From an uncultured Candidatus Puniceispirillum sp. (GTDB lineage: Bacteria; Pseudomonadota; Alphaproteobacteria; Puniceispirillales; Puniceispirillaceae), in the NCBI GenBank assembly GCA_905182545.1, contig CAJJBY010000008.1, positions 1 to 64,000 on the forward strand: a stretch of 64,000 nucleotides of DNA, written 5' to 3'. Shown in pieces: positions 9,801 to 19,724 of this stretch. Position 1 is the stretch's first letter. The number at the start of each line of letters is the position of its first letter. Below the pieces are notes generated by a model. It was given only the letters and a program-made list of their open reading frames with translations, searched no databases and was not told where the DNA came from. The translations under genes were made by a program, and so were the position numbers.

Positions 9801-11752
9801 ATACTTTCTTGAGTTAGTGAGCCACCAGCAATATGGCGCCCTTCACGCGTAAAAATTTGCAAGTCAGATGCACTCACAGAATTCTTCACAATTGCCTCAA
9901 TACTCCCCACGCCTGCGGAGATTGAAGGAACTCCACTCCCAGTTGAAACAAAGTTTCCACTGCTTGTTGCAAAAGTCAGGTTACCCTCTTTGCCAGAGGC
10001 ATGGACGCCAAGGTCAGCAAGAGATAAATTTGATGCACTCCTCAAAACTCCACTATTTAGGAGATCAGCAACCTCATCAACACTCTCCCACACCGCTGAT
10101 GAGGGGGAATTTGGATACGCGCTAATATATCGGACATCAAAACTATGCACGCTATCGTCTGTTGACCCAATTCGTTTAAAAGACAGTTGCTGTAGATTAT
10201 TGATTACCAATCCCTGCAGCTGGAACTCTGCAGTTGCCTGCCTATTAAATGAGGCAATCTTTGCATTCGGCGTTCCAGCCGGTATCACTGCCGCCAACCC
10301 TGAGGTAATAAAATTTGTAGCCTGAATGGGTGAAAGTGAATTCTTTAAGACCTTGGAAAGGTCAAGAGGCTCTTCTTTTTTAGTTTGGGTCAGAACCTCT
10401 GTATTAATTGTCGCATCGCTGGTGTTTTTTGTGGAAGGCTCAACAGTTAATAATCCCGACGCGGCAAGTTCCTGTGGCTTGGCAATCAAAAATTGAATGT
10501 TTGCGGCCGCTGAAACCGCACGCTTAACTTCAAAAAAGTCTCCACTGCGGGCAACACCAGTAATGTCAATTTTAAACCCATCACCCTTTAACTGATCCCG
10601 ACCTGATATTGGCCCAGAAAGCCCGTCTCCACGAAGTGTCCATAATTCTGTTGATTTATCAAACTGCGCTGTCAGTGGCCCTGCTGGTAAGTCCAGTGGT
10701 TTGGTGACTTGAACATCTAATTTTAAATCTGCACTTGCAGAGGGACTTAATTCAGCATCCAAGCCAAATGTTGAAAACATAGGCTGTCCCGGCCTCCCGT
10801 TAAGATCAGTGCCACGACTATGCTGGGTGTTAATTTCGCTTGATACTAAGAAGGCTAAGTTATCCACATCACCCTTAATTTCTTCAACAAGCGAATACGA
10901 GTCTATTGCACCAGCCAAGAGCCCACCCTCAACTTGACTGGTTGGACGCAAGATTGCGCCTTGTCCGACAGTTACCTGAATTTTAGAAAAAGATTGAGTA
11001 TGACCGACCGCACTGTAGTTAGTGCCGCTAACCAGTTGCGGGCCCATTCCACTTGACCCGAGACTAACCGTAGCAGCGCCAAGATCTGAATAACTTACGG
11101 TCAATGTTGCGAGAGATGACATTTCACTTATAGTCTTGTCCCGAAGGTCTAAAAGGGAATTGGGCGTCTGGCCACTTTGTCCCGAAGATAATATTTGTGA
11201 ATTTATTGATGCCAGCTCTTTTGTCAAAAGTGACAATTCTTTTACACCCGCTTCAGTTTGCCCAACAGTGGCAGCCTGAAATTGATCTAGCTGCTCTGCT
11301 AGACTGTTAAACGATGCGACAAGTGATTTACCAACTTCAATAGCGACAGTCCGTGACGCTATATCTGTTGGTGATGCAGCAACATCTGCCAGAGATGAGA
11401 AGAAGCGACCAATTTGGTCACTTAACCCACCCTTACTCGGAAGCAGGGTGTCTTCTAGCTTCGTTAAATTGCTGAGAAAAACATTGGTTTTTTGATAACT
11501 CGAATTGGTAGCATTAGACCTATCTAGAAGAAATCCGTCAAAAGCACGACGAATATCAGCAACCCGAACACCCAGCCCTGCTTGATTAGCGAGACTGGTG
11601 ATGCCGCCTTGACTGCCAGAAACTTCCTGCAGATCAGCTTCTCGGCGCTTATAACCTTCAGTGTTTATGTTGGCTATGTTTTGTCCAGTTACCGCCAAGG
11701 ACTGTCGATAACTTTGGATTCCACTTTTGCCAACATCAAATAAACTAGACAT
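6890..11752 (-). CDS. flgK: Hook-filament junction protein FlgK, giant form (1,620 aa)
   Basis: FlgK (HAP1) caps the hook and seats the filament. The first ~200 residues are canonical (MSSLFDVGKSGIQSYRQSLA, GQNIANINTEGYKRRE, then a NSLLDLRDKTISEMS segment). The last ~60 are also canonical (GVNLDEEAASLLEFQQAYQA, then RELFQALMDVI). Usual FlgK proteins are about 450-700 residues. Here about 1,000 extra residues of Ser/Thr/Gly/Asn-rich, beta-like sequence sit between the conserved ends in a single open frame with no break. Around residues 880-935 is a module (GNGYQINDTMLIQGSALGG, DLTITV) that also occurs in this window's FlgE. The gene lies between flgJ and flgL as part of the flg operon. Confidence 0.95.
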   Translation of the reverse strand: MSSLFDVGKSGIQSYRQSLAVTGQNIANINTEGYKRREADLQEVSGSQGGITSLANQAGLGVRVADIRRAFDGFLLDRSNATNSSYQKTNVFLSNLTKLEDTLLPSKGGLSDQIGRFFSSLADVAASPTDIASRTVAIEVGKSLVASFNSLAEQLDQFQAATVGQTEAGVKELSLLTKELASINSQILSSGQSGQTPNSLLDLRDKTISEMSSLATLTVSYSDLGAATVSLGSSGMGPQLVSGTNYSAVGHTQSFSKIQVTVGQGAILRPTSQVEGGLLAGAIDSYSLVEEIKGDVDNLAFLVSSEINTQHSRGTDLNGRPGQPMFSTFGLDAELSPSASADLKLDVQVTKPLDLPAGPLTAQFDKSTELWTLRGDGLSGPISGRDQLKGDGFKIDITGVARSGDFFEVKRAVSAAANIQFLIAKPQELAASGLLTVEPSTKNTSDATINTEVLTQTKKEEPLDLSKVLKNSLSPIQATNFITSGLAAVIPAGTPNAKIASFNRQATAEFQLQGLVINNLQQLSFKRIGSTDDSVHSFDVRYISAYPNSPSSAVWESVDEVADLLNSGVLRSASNLSLADLGVHASGKEGNLTFATSSGNFVSTGSGVPSISAGVGSIEAIVKNSVSASDLQIFTREGRHIAGGSLTQESITSLLNETNGFSANATYRAEYLNGEKDAYRGMGLDVSRTGGLYRVDSGSNGVYARLAGSASAVPINNTAAHTLSLAMANGEAASISVKQGSSAKQVAKDANLAFTKMGLKAEAKLVTELFDFSSGTLDFEFESENRMPVRITVDVTASDLTNLASEFNQVSDDTKVSAHLSKDKSRIILKSDFGEDIVFSNLSETSQSFSARIVDEDGVSAITPIATVTTAGSFGTLNKARTTLTATNVVGGGKDASFDVTLVNGSLTIALNQSGNGYQINDTMLIQGSALGGVDGANDLTITVASIAADGLVAMGSGAGANRIANARLSGQLVFSASESFTLTSPSEVKVAAQDQNLGGFAKIESNLTGDIKTIDFEVNADIDPSVSSIDGSSAVASMATYQISIPTDTSAVNFSASVKAGSVTPLSKAGVNQAIVDELRKQAPLSSVSGNIAAASKQVTTYRFVGSEAIQSSADTVTININGTSVAVDLTNIDGSNTRATTAGHVTTAIMTAVNAAELGVVATTAVVSGAEQLILTGAITGKPFTVDSLQFNDAANSGSQGSLSLVSTSNSRAFPTDGTSVSVTFEGNNYTLLMENGEIVVNGGEPGRITAYFDANNELQIFGGGALSGAIITVTPDTVVSGNAASASSFGLNSSKTRLTGSLVTLASGMPPLNMNFGGNNIAVSLASNGTVTVTPAATGLVARWESSTATTGRLVFEYDASSSDLVLVKPSDRLGFKVTDHIVSLVNDKIQVQANDGVAFRIDANATSLAGSTVELTNMPHEDLLVIFTGTGAQSLGGVFDEPVTQVDVDELKIRVLNEAGSLIEVFDAETGHSIANRTLQNKSAIFENIEFSMQGNAELNDEFVIKKNSNGGGDSRNLEKILNLQFADVNGANSGGFQKVFGTIVAELGVTVQSGKIALESAEASRNAAEEAEAEFSGVNLDEEAASLLEFQQAYQASARILTTARELFQALMDVI

Positions 11753-11765
11753 GCTGATCTACCAC

Positions 11766-12068
11766 CTATTTGCCATCAACAGATGGAGCCAAGTGCCCAA
11801 ACTGGGATATTAATGCTTCGGCGATACCTAAATTGACAGTTTTCGCCATTTGCGTTGCTCGTTCCTGGTCAAGCATACCTTGATATGTGTCCCCAGCCTC
11901 GCTACCCAAAATGTCGTCAGCGAGTTTTGCTGATCGGCCTTGCTTCAGAATCTGCTGAATAAACAGAGCTTCAAATTGCTCAGCAACGTCATGGAGGTCA
12001 CTTGAAACTTGACGTTTTTGAATTAACGAGGCTGCTAGCTCAGGGCTTACTGTGGTGAGAGCTTCCAA
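11766..12068 (-). CDS. flgJ: Rod-binding protein, FlgJ N-terminal domain only
   Basis: This 100-residue protein has the FlgJ rod-binding pattern VAEQFEALFIQQILKQGR and a YQGMLDQERATQMAK segment near its end. It lacks the C-terminal muramidase domain found in enteric FlgJ, as is common in Alphaproteobacteria. It should act in the periplasm as a cap or scaffold during rod assembly, with peptidoglycan cleavage supplied by another enzyme. It sits between flgI and flgK with short spacers and is part of the same operon. Confidence 0.9.
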   Translation of the reverse strand: MEALTTVSPELAASLIQKRQVSSDLHDVAEQFEALFIQQILKQGRSAKLADDILGSEAGDTYQGMLDQERATQMAKTVNLGIAEALISQFGHLAPSVDGK

Positions 12069-12079
12069 TTTCGTAACTC

Positions 12080-13222
12080 CTATATAATTATGAGCTCGGC
12101 GCGAAGCGAACCGGCTTCCCGTAAAGCCTCTAAAATCGCGACTAGATCAGACGGCGTTCCACCAACGGCATTTAACGCATCGACTATGGAAGACAGTTTA
12201 ACGCCTGGATCAAATATAAAAGACTTTGCAAATTCTTCGTTTGCCTCAATTGTTGTATCAGGTGCAGCCACAGCTGCGCCGGGCACAGTTGCCGCCACGC
12301 CACCTGCTACAGCTATTCCCTGCGTTTGCGTTATTTGTTGATCTTCATTAACTCTTACCGTCAGAGAACCGTGTGTTACCGCTGCAGGCAAAATCCTCAC
12401 ATCACCACCAATAACGATGGTACCGGTTCGAGCATTAACCACAACTTTGGCGCGAGGCCTGTCTGGGGTCACCTGAATGTTTTCTAACAAACTCACAAAT
12501 GAAACTTTTTCTGCTGGATTAATTGGCGCCCTTACCTTGATTGACGTCGAGTCTAAAGCCGTTGCAACGCCAGCGCCAAAGACGTCATTGATAGCCTCAG
12601 CAACACGACCACTGGTGCTAAAATCACCTTGATGGAGGTTAAGCAAAATATTTTCATTCTCTAAAAATGACGTTTCAATCATTCGTTCAACGGAACCGCC
12701 GCCTGGTATGCGACCAACCGTCGGCACATTTACCGTCAAAGATGATCCATCACCGCCAGTGACACCAAGCCCACCAACCATCAAATTACCTTGAGCTATT
12801 GCATATGTCTCACCATCTGCGCCAAGCAAAGGAGTCATTAAGAGAGTACCGCCGCGAAGAGATTTTGCCTGCCCAACGGTAGACACAACTACGTCAAGTT
12901 TTTGCCCAGGCTTGATGAAGGGCGGCAGGTCGGCAGTAACAATGACTGACGCTGCATTTTTACCATTCATATTTGCGGCACTCGTAACCACACCAAATTG
13001 GCTGATCATTGACTGCATTGCTTGCTGTGTGAGAACAGCATTTCCATCGCCGCTTCCTGCTAATCCAACCACAAGACCATAACCAACAAGCTGATTTGAT
13101 CTAACACCAGCGATTGACGTCATATCTTTTAAGCGGTCAGCTTTTGCAAAGCTCAACGAGAGTGCCAAGCTAAAAAAAACAAGGATCCCTAATACAGAAA
13201 CTCTATTAAGCAAGTTGATCAT
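12080..13222 (-). CDS. flgI: Flagellar P-ring protein FlgI
   Basis: FlgI forms the periplasmic P-ring around the rod. The 380-residue protein has a signal peptide (hydrophobic to about residue 26, ending SFAKA) followed by the family hallmark [20 protein letters not shown] and [11 protein letters not shown]. The C-terminus ends [14 protein letters not shown], as usual. Length and sequence are normal, and the frame is intact. It lies just upstream of flgJ and starts 5 bases after flgH ends. Confidence 0.97.
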   Translation of the reverse strand: MINLLNRVSVLGILVFFSLALSLSFAKADRLKDMTSIAGVRSNQLVGYGLVVGLAGSGDGNAVLTQQAMQSMISQFGVVTSAANMNGKNAASVIVTADLPPFIKPGQKLDVVVSTVGQAKSLRGGTLLMTPLLGADGETYAIAQGNLMVGGLGVTGGDGSSLTVNVPTVGRIPGGGSVERMIETSFLENENILLNLHQGDFSTSGRVAEAINDVFGAGVATALDSTSIKVRAPINPAEKVSFVSLLENIQVTPDRPRAKVVVNARTGTIVIGGDVRILPAAVTHGSLTVRVNEDQQITQTQGIAVAGGVAATVPGAAVAAPDTTIEANEEFAKSFIFDPGVKLSSIVDALNAVGGTPSDLVAILEALREAGSLRAELIII

Positions 13223-13226
13223 CCTT

Positions 13227-13925
13227 CTAAAATGGAGAAACTGTTCGCATTAATTCACTGAGCCATCCTTGCTTTGAAGAGTCAGCAATTTGACCAGTCC
13301 CGGTATATCTAATTTGCGCATCAGCAAGCCTGTTAGATGAGATTATATTGGTCGCTGAGACGTCTTCAGGGCGAACGACCCCCCTAACTCTGACATACTC
13401 ATTGCCATTGTTTAGCGTGAGTTCCTTTTGACCTGCAATCTCCATATTGCCATTTTCATAAACACGAACAACGGTAACTGACAAAAGGCCGGAAAAAGAG
13501 TTGGACTGCACGGCATTACCCCCACCAGCAAAGCTTTGCGTTGTCCCTGCTGACAATCCTGCACCATTACCGCCGGCGTCTTTGTCAAACCCACCAGTTA
13601 GAATATTTGGCAGACCAGTTGGGAGCGTAACACCAAAGTTGTCAGCCTTTGTTGAACTAGCAGTTTGTGCTTTTGTGGCCGAATAGATTTCATTGAAACT
13701 AACAGTCAAAATATCACCAACACGTCGTGCGCGCTGGTCTGTTGCAAAAAGACCATTCTGAGATGAGTGGAAAATAGCTCCATTTGCAGGCTCAGATGAT
13801 GTCAGCGCAATAGGAGGGTCGACTGGTTCAAAAGCCTGCCCCTCTATATTTGAGACATAGGATGAGCAACCTGTTGTCATGAAAAACATGAAAATGGGAA
13901 TATGTTTGAGAGCTAACAATTTCAT
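13227..13925 (-). CDS. flgH: Flagellar L-ring lipoprotein FlgH
   Basis: FlgH forms the outer-membrane L-ring. The 232-residue protein has a lipoprotein signal ([10 protein letters not shown], lipid attachment at the Cys) and the conserved FlgH body ([19 protein letters not shown], then [20 protein letters not shown], then [15 protein letters not shown]) with a C-terminal [10 protein letters not shown]. The frame is intact and the length normal. It sits between flgG and flgI. flgA, often beside flgH in other Alphaproteobacteria, is located elsewhere here (23696-24475). Confidence 0.96.
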   Translation of the reverse strand: MKLLALKHIPIFMFFMTTGCSSYVSNIEGQAFEPVDPPIALTSSEPANGAIFHSSQNGLFATDQRARRVGDILTVSFNEIYSATKAQTASSTKADNFGVTLPTGLPNILTGGFDKDAGGNGAGLSAGTTQSFAGGGNAVQSNSFSGLLSVTVVRVYENGNMEIAGQKELTLNNGNEYVRVRGVVRPEDVSATNIISSNRLADAQIRYTGTGQIADSSKQGWLSELMRTVSPF

Positions 13926-13955
13926 TTGAAAAACACCCTATTACAAAACAAAAGA

Positions 13956-14744
13956 TTAAATATTTTGAGCAATAAAGCGCATCATTTCATCAACTGATGT
14001 GATTGTCTTTGAACTCACCTCATATGCACGCTGGGTTTCAATCATATCTACAAGTTCTTGAACAACATTCACATTTGAACTTTCAAGTGATCCCTGAACA
14101 ACTCGCCCCATACCCTCAGCAAAGGGGTTTGCGACGATTGGCGCTCCACTCGCAGGGGTCTCAACAAACATGCTCTCACCATTGGGCTGCAAGCCTTGCC
14201 GGTTTACAAAGTCTGCTAAGGTGATTTGGCCCACTTCTTGGGCTGCGACATCACCTGGTGTTTGGACGGTCACAATACCATCTGAAGCAACCGTAATCGT
14301 TGAAGTATCCGCTGGGATTTGAATTTCAGGCTGAATAGGATAGCCGCTGGGAGTCACAACAGTACCCTCTGAATTTCTCATGAAAGCTCCGCTGCGGGTG
14401 TAGCCGATTTGGCCATCAGGCATCAGAATCTGGAAGAAGCCGTCACCTTCAATCGAAATATCAAGAGAATTGCCAGTATTTATGAGGCTGCCTTGCGTGT
14501 GCAGTTTACTCGTATTTAAGAGGCGCGTACCCGTTCCAACGGAGAGGCCCGATGCAAGACTTGTGTTCTCTGATGTATTCTCACCAGCGCCCCGTAAGAC
14601 CTGATAAAGCAATGACTCAAAATTTGTTCTGTCTGACTTAAAACCAGTTGTATTCACGTTTGCAAGGTTGTTTGCAATAACTTGCATCTTGATTTGTTGT
14701 GAATTCAGGCCAGTTTTGGCAACGTGCATAGCAAAAGTAGACAT
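13956..14744 (-). CDS. flgG: Distal rod protein FlgG
   Basis: FlgG builds the distal rod. I place the start at 14744 (MSTFAMHVAKTGL), which gives the usual length of 262 residues and has GGAG upstream. A 15-codon longer frame begins at 14789. The N-terminal rod motif VIANNLANVNTTGFKSDR and the FlgG body (GDGFFQILMPDGQIGYTRSG) are present. The C-terminal VQGSLESSNVNVVQELVDMI and the QRAYEVSSKTI region are also present. It lies between flgF and flgH in the operon. Confidence 0.95.
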   Translation of the reverse strand: MSTFAMHVAKTGLNSQQIKMQVIANNLANVNTTGFKSDRTNFESLLYQVLRGAGENTSENTSLASGLSVGTGTRLLNTSKLHTQGSLINTGNSLDISIEGDGFFQILMPDGQIGYTRSGAFMRNSEGTVVTPSGYPIQPEIQIPADTSTITVASDGIVTVQTPGDVAAQEVGQITLADFVNRQGLQPNGESMFVETPASGAPIVANPFAEGMGRVVQGSLESSNVNVVQELVDMIETQRAYEVSSKTITSVDEMMRFIAQNI

Positions 14745-14807
14745 TTGATTTATAGCTCCAGAGTTTAGGTTGGAGCTTATATTCAGCAATAATCATGCCA
14801 ACACGCT

Positions 14808-15578
14808 TTAATTGTTTGGCAGTCTCATCAAAGCTGCGCCAGCTTCATCTAACTCTTTTGCCAGAGATATCAATTTAACATTCAACTGATACTGTTTTTG
14901 AATCTCAACATTATTAATTAATTCATCGAAAACTTTAACGTTGCTTGTCTCAAGATAGCCTTGTTTCAAGAGAACATTCTGATCAGGGTTAAATTCCTCT
15001 CGAACAAAGTCACCTTTTGGCCGGATTGTTCCATCAACATCTTTACTGAGCTCAAGGTCCTGGCCAGACGTCATCGCAATTTGATTTACCAGCACTCGTG
15101 TGCCTTCAGCAGCACCAACCGGTTGAATATAAATTTGACCATTTTCACTAATAGACATCGCTTTAAACGGAGGCATCAAAATTGGTGTTAGGCTTGTGTC
15201 CAAAACAGCCTCGTCTGCTCCATTTCGCAACGTGCTATCTAAGCCAAGGGTAAGATCGCCTCTTCTAGTCATTCCAAGCTGGCCAGTTTTCCCTTCAATC
15301 ATGAAATAACCATCACCAGTGATCGCAACATCTGTTTGTAGACCTGTTTGGCGTATTTCGCCCTGCAACTCAGAGAACAGACCAGGCTCACTTCTTTTAG
15401 TAAAAACACGAGTGCTCAACGTACTATCTGACTCGAGAAATATCGATCCAAACCTACCGCCAATCTCATCACCACGGAAACCAGGCACTTGAGCATTTGA
15501 AAGGTTCTGAGAACTCACATTTTGCCTGATACGCGCTGCATTAAGTGAATTTAACGCTGTATGAATTAATTTATCCAT
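14808..15578 (-). CDS. flgF: Proximal rod protein FlgF
   Basis: This is a 256-residue rod/hook family protein with the N-terminal helix and the SSQNLSNAQVPGFRGDE version of the NNxANxxTxGF motif. A GDGYFMIEGKTGQLGMTRRG segment and the C-terminal GYLETSNVKVFDELINNV follow. By position (flgE-flgF-flgG) and sequence it is FlgF, a proximal rod subunit. It is intact, starts about 46 bases after the flgE stop, and is of usual length. Confidence 0.9.
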   Translation of the reverse strand: MDKLIHTALNSLNAARIRQNVSSQNLSNAQVPGFRGDEIGGRFGSIFLESDSTLSTRVFTKRSEPGLFSELQGEIRQTGLQTDVAITGDGYFMIEGKTGQLGMTRRGDLTLGLDSTLRNGADEAVLDTSLTPILMPPFKAMSISENGQIYIQPVGAAEGTRVLVNQIAMTSGQDLELSKDVDGTIRPKGDFVREEFNPDQNVLLKQGYLETSNVKVFDELINNVEIQKQYQLNVKLISLAKELDEAGAALMRLPNN

Positions 15579-15624
15579 CTTGAACAGATCCTATACAGAT
15601 GATGAGCAGCTCTAAGCAGCAAGA

Positions 15625-18600
15625 TTACATACGAATATTAATGATCGTTTGCGTCAAAGTGGTTGTTGTTTCAATAGCTTTTGCAGATGCCTGAAAATTT
15701 CTTTGCGCAGTAATCAAGTTCACTAGCTCTTCTGTGATATCAACATTTGAACGCTCCAACGAACCAGACAAGATATTACCGTACCCTTCAGAACCCGCTT
15801 CACCAACCTGAGCCTCACCAGATACCGCAGTTTCAACATAAGTAGCATTACCAATTTGTTTGAGGCCGTTCTGGTTATTAAAGTTAGCCAAAACGATTTT
15901 TCCAAGAGGGTTGTTTTGACCGTTTGTGTAGTTAGCTCTAATTGTACCCGACGCGTCAATTTCAAGTCCATCAAGGCGTCCAGATGTAAAACCATCTTGA
16001 TCCACATTTAGAACAGAGAACGGTTGGGCAAACTGGGTTGATTGACCAAAGTCAATATCAAGCGCGATCGAAAATCCCTCTTCTTGACGCTCGTAGTGAA
16101 CAAGATTTTTAGGGCTGACAATACGACCACCATTATCAAATGTAAGTTCGCCTTCATCAATATAAAGAGGAAAATAGCCCTCAACCAAATTTGCAGGCGG
16201 GGTTGTTACCACATTGCCAGTGGCATCAACATAAAGTGCAACGCCATCTGCGTTGGTAGCTTGCACAAGATTATAAATTTGCGGCACCGTGCCCACACCG
16301 AGAGCTACATCATCAAGCCCAAACCTTGCCGCACCCTTCACTTTAATCGTTGAAGTGTTTCCAGTGGTGCCTGTTGTAAAAGTAAAGTTATTTGACGAAG
16401 AGTCATATTTTACTGTTACACCGCCAACTGTATCGCCTGTGACCGGATCTTGGATCTGATTGATACGACTTTGCAGCGCTTCAGCCAAAGTGGTACCCAC
16501 ATAAAAACCAGTTGGAATTTCAATTATACCACTAATACCATTAACAGAAACATTGAAGATGTTCTCCCCGCCAGTGTTGCTCAATCTGAATACACTGGTG
16601 AGGTCTTCATTGGCCGCATCACCAACAGACACAGCTGCTGTTGAAGCCAGCTTTGCGATAATTCATTTTTTAACATCATTTTTTGAATTTCATACCGACA
16701 TGAGGTGATTGTCACCACCAAAATGCTCTGTTGAGTCAATTACTGATCCATCCGCAGTTGACAGCAAATATCTGCCTACCTCAATTGAGGACGCTTTTTG
16801 TTGTGCTGTTACACCTAATGCCCCATTTGCTTCAATTAACTCACCAGTGGAGCCGCTGCCAAATGTGAAATTTGATGTATCACTATTGTAATTTACAGTC
16901 ACCCCGTAGCGCTTATCGTTAAGCTGGATCTCTTCACCATCAGCAACAAATGGCTCTGTTCGAAGAACTTCACCACCACGAATTAGAACAGTCGACGCAT
17001 CGTCTTGCGTTGGAACTCCAAGATTGTTTGTCGACTCCGCAGTTGCGGATCCAAAAATTGAAAACGAGTTAAAGTTACTCTCTGTTCCCGTACCCAACAC
17101 TGTTCGGTCAACAGTAAATTCGAGCTGTTGTGTATTTTCATTATAATTAACTTTTATTGCCGGTGCTTTTTCATCAACCCAATCAGTTGTTGTTGCGGTG
17201 GCTGAGACACCAGCGGCATTTTGCAAACCAAGAATATCCAGAGATCCGGTGCTAACACCGGCTACAGCTTGATTTATCGTAAACTGTCCGCCCGCAACCT
17301 GTATTATTCCGCCCGCAGAATTCACGGTTAAGGTAACGTCATCAGCGGGTGACGCACCTCCAGTTAATGATGTTCCAGCTATCGTTATGGTATCACCAAC
17401 TTTGTATCCCGTTCCCTGTGTGGTTACGGTTACAGATGTTAAACCATTTCCTCCAGCGTTGCTTACCACCGTAAACCGAGCACCAGATCCAGCCCAGTAG
17501 TGGCTGACTGCACGACACTGGTAACTGTGCTATTGGCAGTGACACCAAATCCACCGCCAACTGAACTTGACGTCAACAGACCAAGATTACTAATTTGTGT
17601 ATCTGTATAAGCATGCTTGTTGGAGTCACCAATTTCACGGATAATAATTTTTTCGCTGCTAAAATTAACTTCCGCACCTTCATAAACATTTGATGCGCCC
17701 TCGAAAAATGCTTCCAATTTCTCAGACTGATTGCTCATCACAAAGATATCTGCTTCGGTCAGGGTAAAACCGTCGTCAGGGAAGGAAAGCCCAGTTGTAT
17801 TGATTGTAACAGTTTTGTTATTTGCATCTGTGGTTGTATCCACGTTTGTAACAGTAAATTCGCGTCCATTGATATGTGACGCCGCAGTTGTATCAGCGGT
17901 TTGAAACTCTCCGCCGATTCGAATTTTCCCATTGTTAGTAATCGGTGGGGAGGTCGTGCCAAAATTTATCGTCATGGTGTTTTGTGTAGCATCAAACTTT
18001 ACCGTGAAAGATGGATTAGATGTGCTAGCGCTAACTTGAGTTTTATTATCATAGACACTCAAGCTAGGTGTCTTACCCTGATATGAGTAGACCATATACT
18101 TTTCACTAACAGTTGTGTTTCCAACTGTTGGCGTAGCAGCAGTTGACGTAGCATGCTTCAAATTGACAATTTGCGTTTTGGTCAAGATCGCATCCATTTT
18201 GGTGCCAGCTGATCGAGCAAACATTTGATTCGTAACACCAAGAGCACTGGCGCCCGTTGCGGTGCCAGCATAAGTGTTCAGCGCAGCATTTACCCTTGCT
18301 TGGGAGTGTGCCAAAAACTGGTCCCTTGTAAAATCGGGAGACGCTCCAGTCAGGTCTATTGCTTCAACGTCTGAAACATAACTGGCTGAGAGCAAGTCTA
18401 CATTGACTGCCGTTGTTAATCCTGTAGATGATCCGTCCGCATTAAGCTTAAAAAGGTTGATGTTCAGCGCGTCGTCAACGTTCTGAACAATTTGAACCTT
18501 ACTGTCGTCTCCATACGCCTCATTAATTGCACGCTCAACTTCAGCTGCAAGTTGCGTCGCATTGTAATTACCCGGACGAAGGTCAATGTTCACTGGTTGG

Positions 18601-19664
18601 TCACCATTGTCCACATTTACCGTAAGAAAATTCTTTCCCCAATAAACACGACTGTCTGCATCCCCACTCTCACGGGTTGAATTAAATTGAATTGGGTCAG
18701 TAACAATCTGAACCAAACGGTCACCTTCTTCACCAAAATCAAATTCAGTAACTTCACCCGTTAATTTTGCGGGCTGCGAGTCCACAAGTGTTTCTAAAGC
18801 ATCTTTTTTGTAGAGGGCAGAACCTTTACCTTCAATAAAGTAGTTGTCATCCGGAACATCTGTTGTTTGCATTCCAAATCTATCAATGAAGATCTGTTTC
18901 CCAGCATCATCAACCGATGAAACCAAATCCGGATCGATGACTGTGTCATTGATCACCAGGCGCGTATCATATTTGTTTGTTGGGTCCTCTGCAGACGCTG
19001 ACTGCGTCTTAATAAAATACATAGTCGCGATTGTTGGGTTACCCAAATCATCAAAGATTGTGATTGAGGTAGAGTTGGTGAATGTATTTGGGTCGGACGG
19101 ATTAAAAGTATACCCATCCGCAAAAGCAGCTCGGTCTGTCACCACATCAGCTGCAGCAGGCACGTTTACACCCAAAGAAATATTACTTGTCGCTTGTGGG
19201 TCACCAGAGGTAACTGGGAGCTGCAACGGAAGGGCGGAGTCGAGATCCTTTGCTGTGACTGAACCGTCATCGTTCACTGGGTAAACCAAGAGATACTGAC
19301 CCGCAGAATCAACCACATAACGATCGTTATCAACATTTAGCGAACCGTTACGTGTATATACTTTTTGTGCTGATGTAAGTGACGGCTTGAGTGTAAAAAA
19401 TCCCTGACCAGAAATTGCAAGATCAAGAGCGTTCAACGACGAGGAAATGTTACCCTGCGTAAACTGCTGTTTAATACCCTTCAAAATTGCACCTGAACCA
19501 ATAGAAGACGATGCATTCTGCAAAGGCGATGTTGCAAAAATATCACCGAATTCAGCCCGGCTACGCTTAAAGCCAGTCGTTCCAACGTTAGCAATATTAT
19601 TTGAAGTGGCAGAGATATCTGCACTTGAACCATTCAAACCAGTCAATGCGGTGTAAAAAGACAT
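15625..19664 (-). CDS. flgE: Flagellar hook protein FlgE, giant form (about 1,345 codons, frame breaks)
   Basis: FlgE polymerises into the hook. The N-terminus (MSFYTALTGLNGSSADISAT, SNNIANVGTTGFKRSRAEFG) and C-terminus (LSGSLERSNVDITEELVNLI, then a TAQRNFQASAKAIETT segment) are canonical. The reading frame breaks near 17465 and near 16640-16690. The latter holds A-runs and probably two or more indels. Enteric FlgE is about 400 residues, so the middle is strongly expanded. A module GTGYKVGDTITIAG followed by ADDVTLTV at about 17330-17440 also occurs in FlgK. Other parts are typical hook segments (GQGFFTLKPSLTS, NIFNVSVNG). It lies downstream of flgD in the flg operon. Confidence 0.92.
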
Positions 19665-19724
19665 TTAAGAAAACTCCTGATGGGCAGCGTATTTTTAAAA
19701 CTAGATCTAATACTTCAAGCAAGG

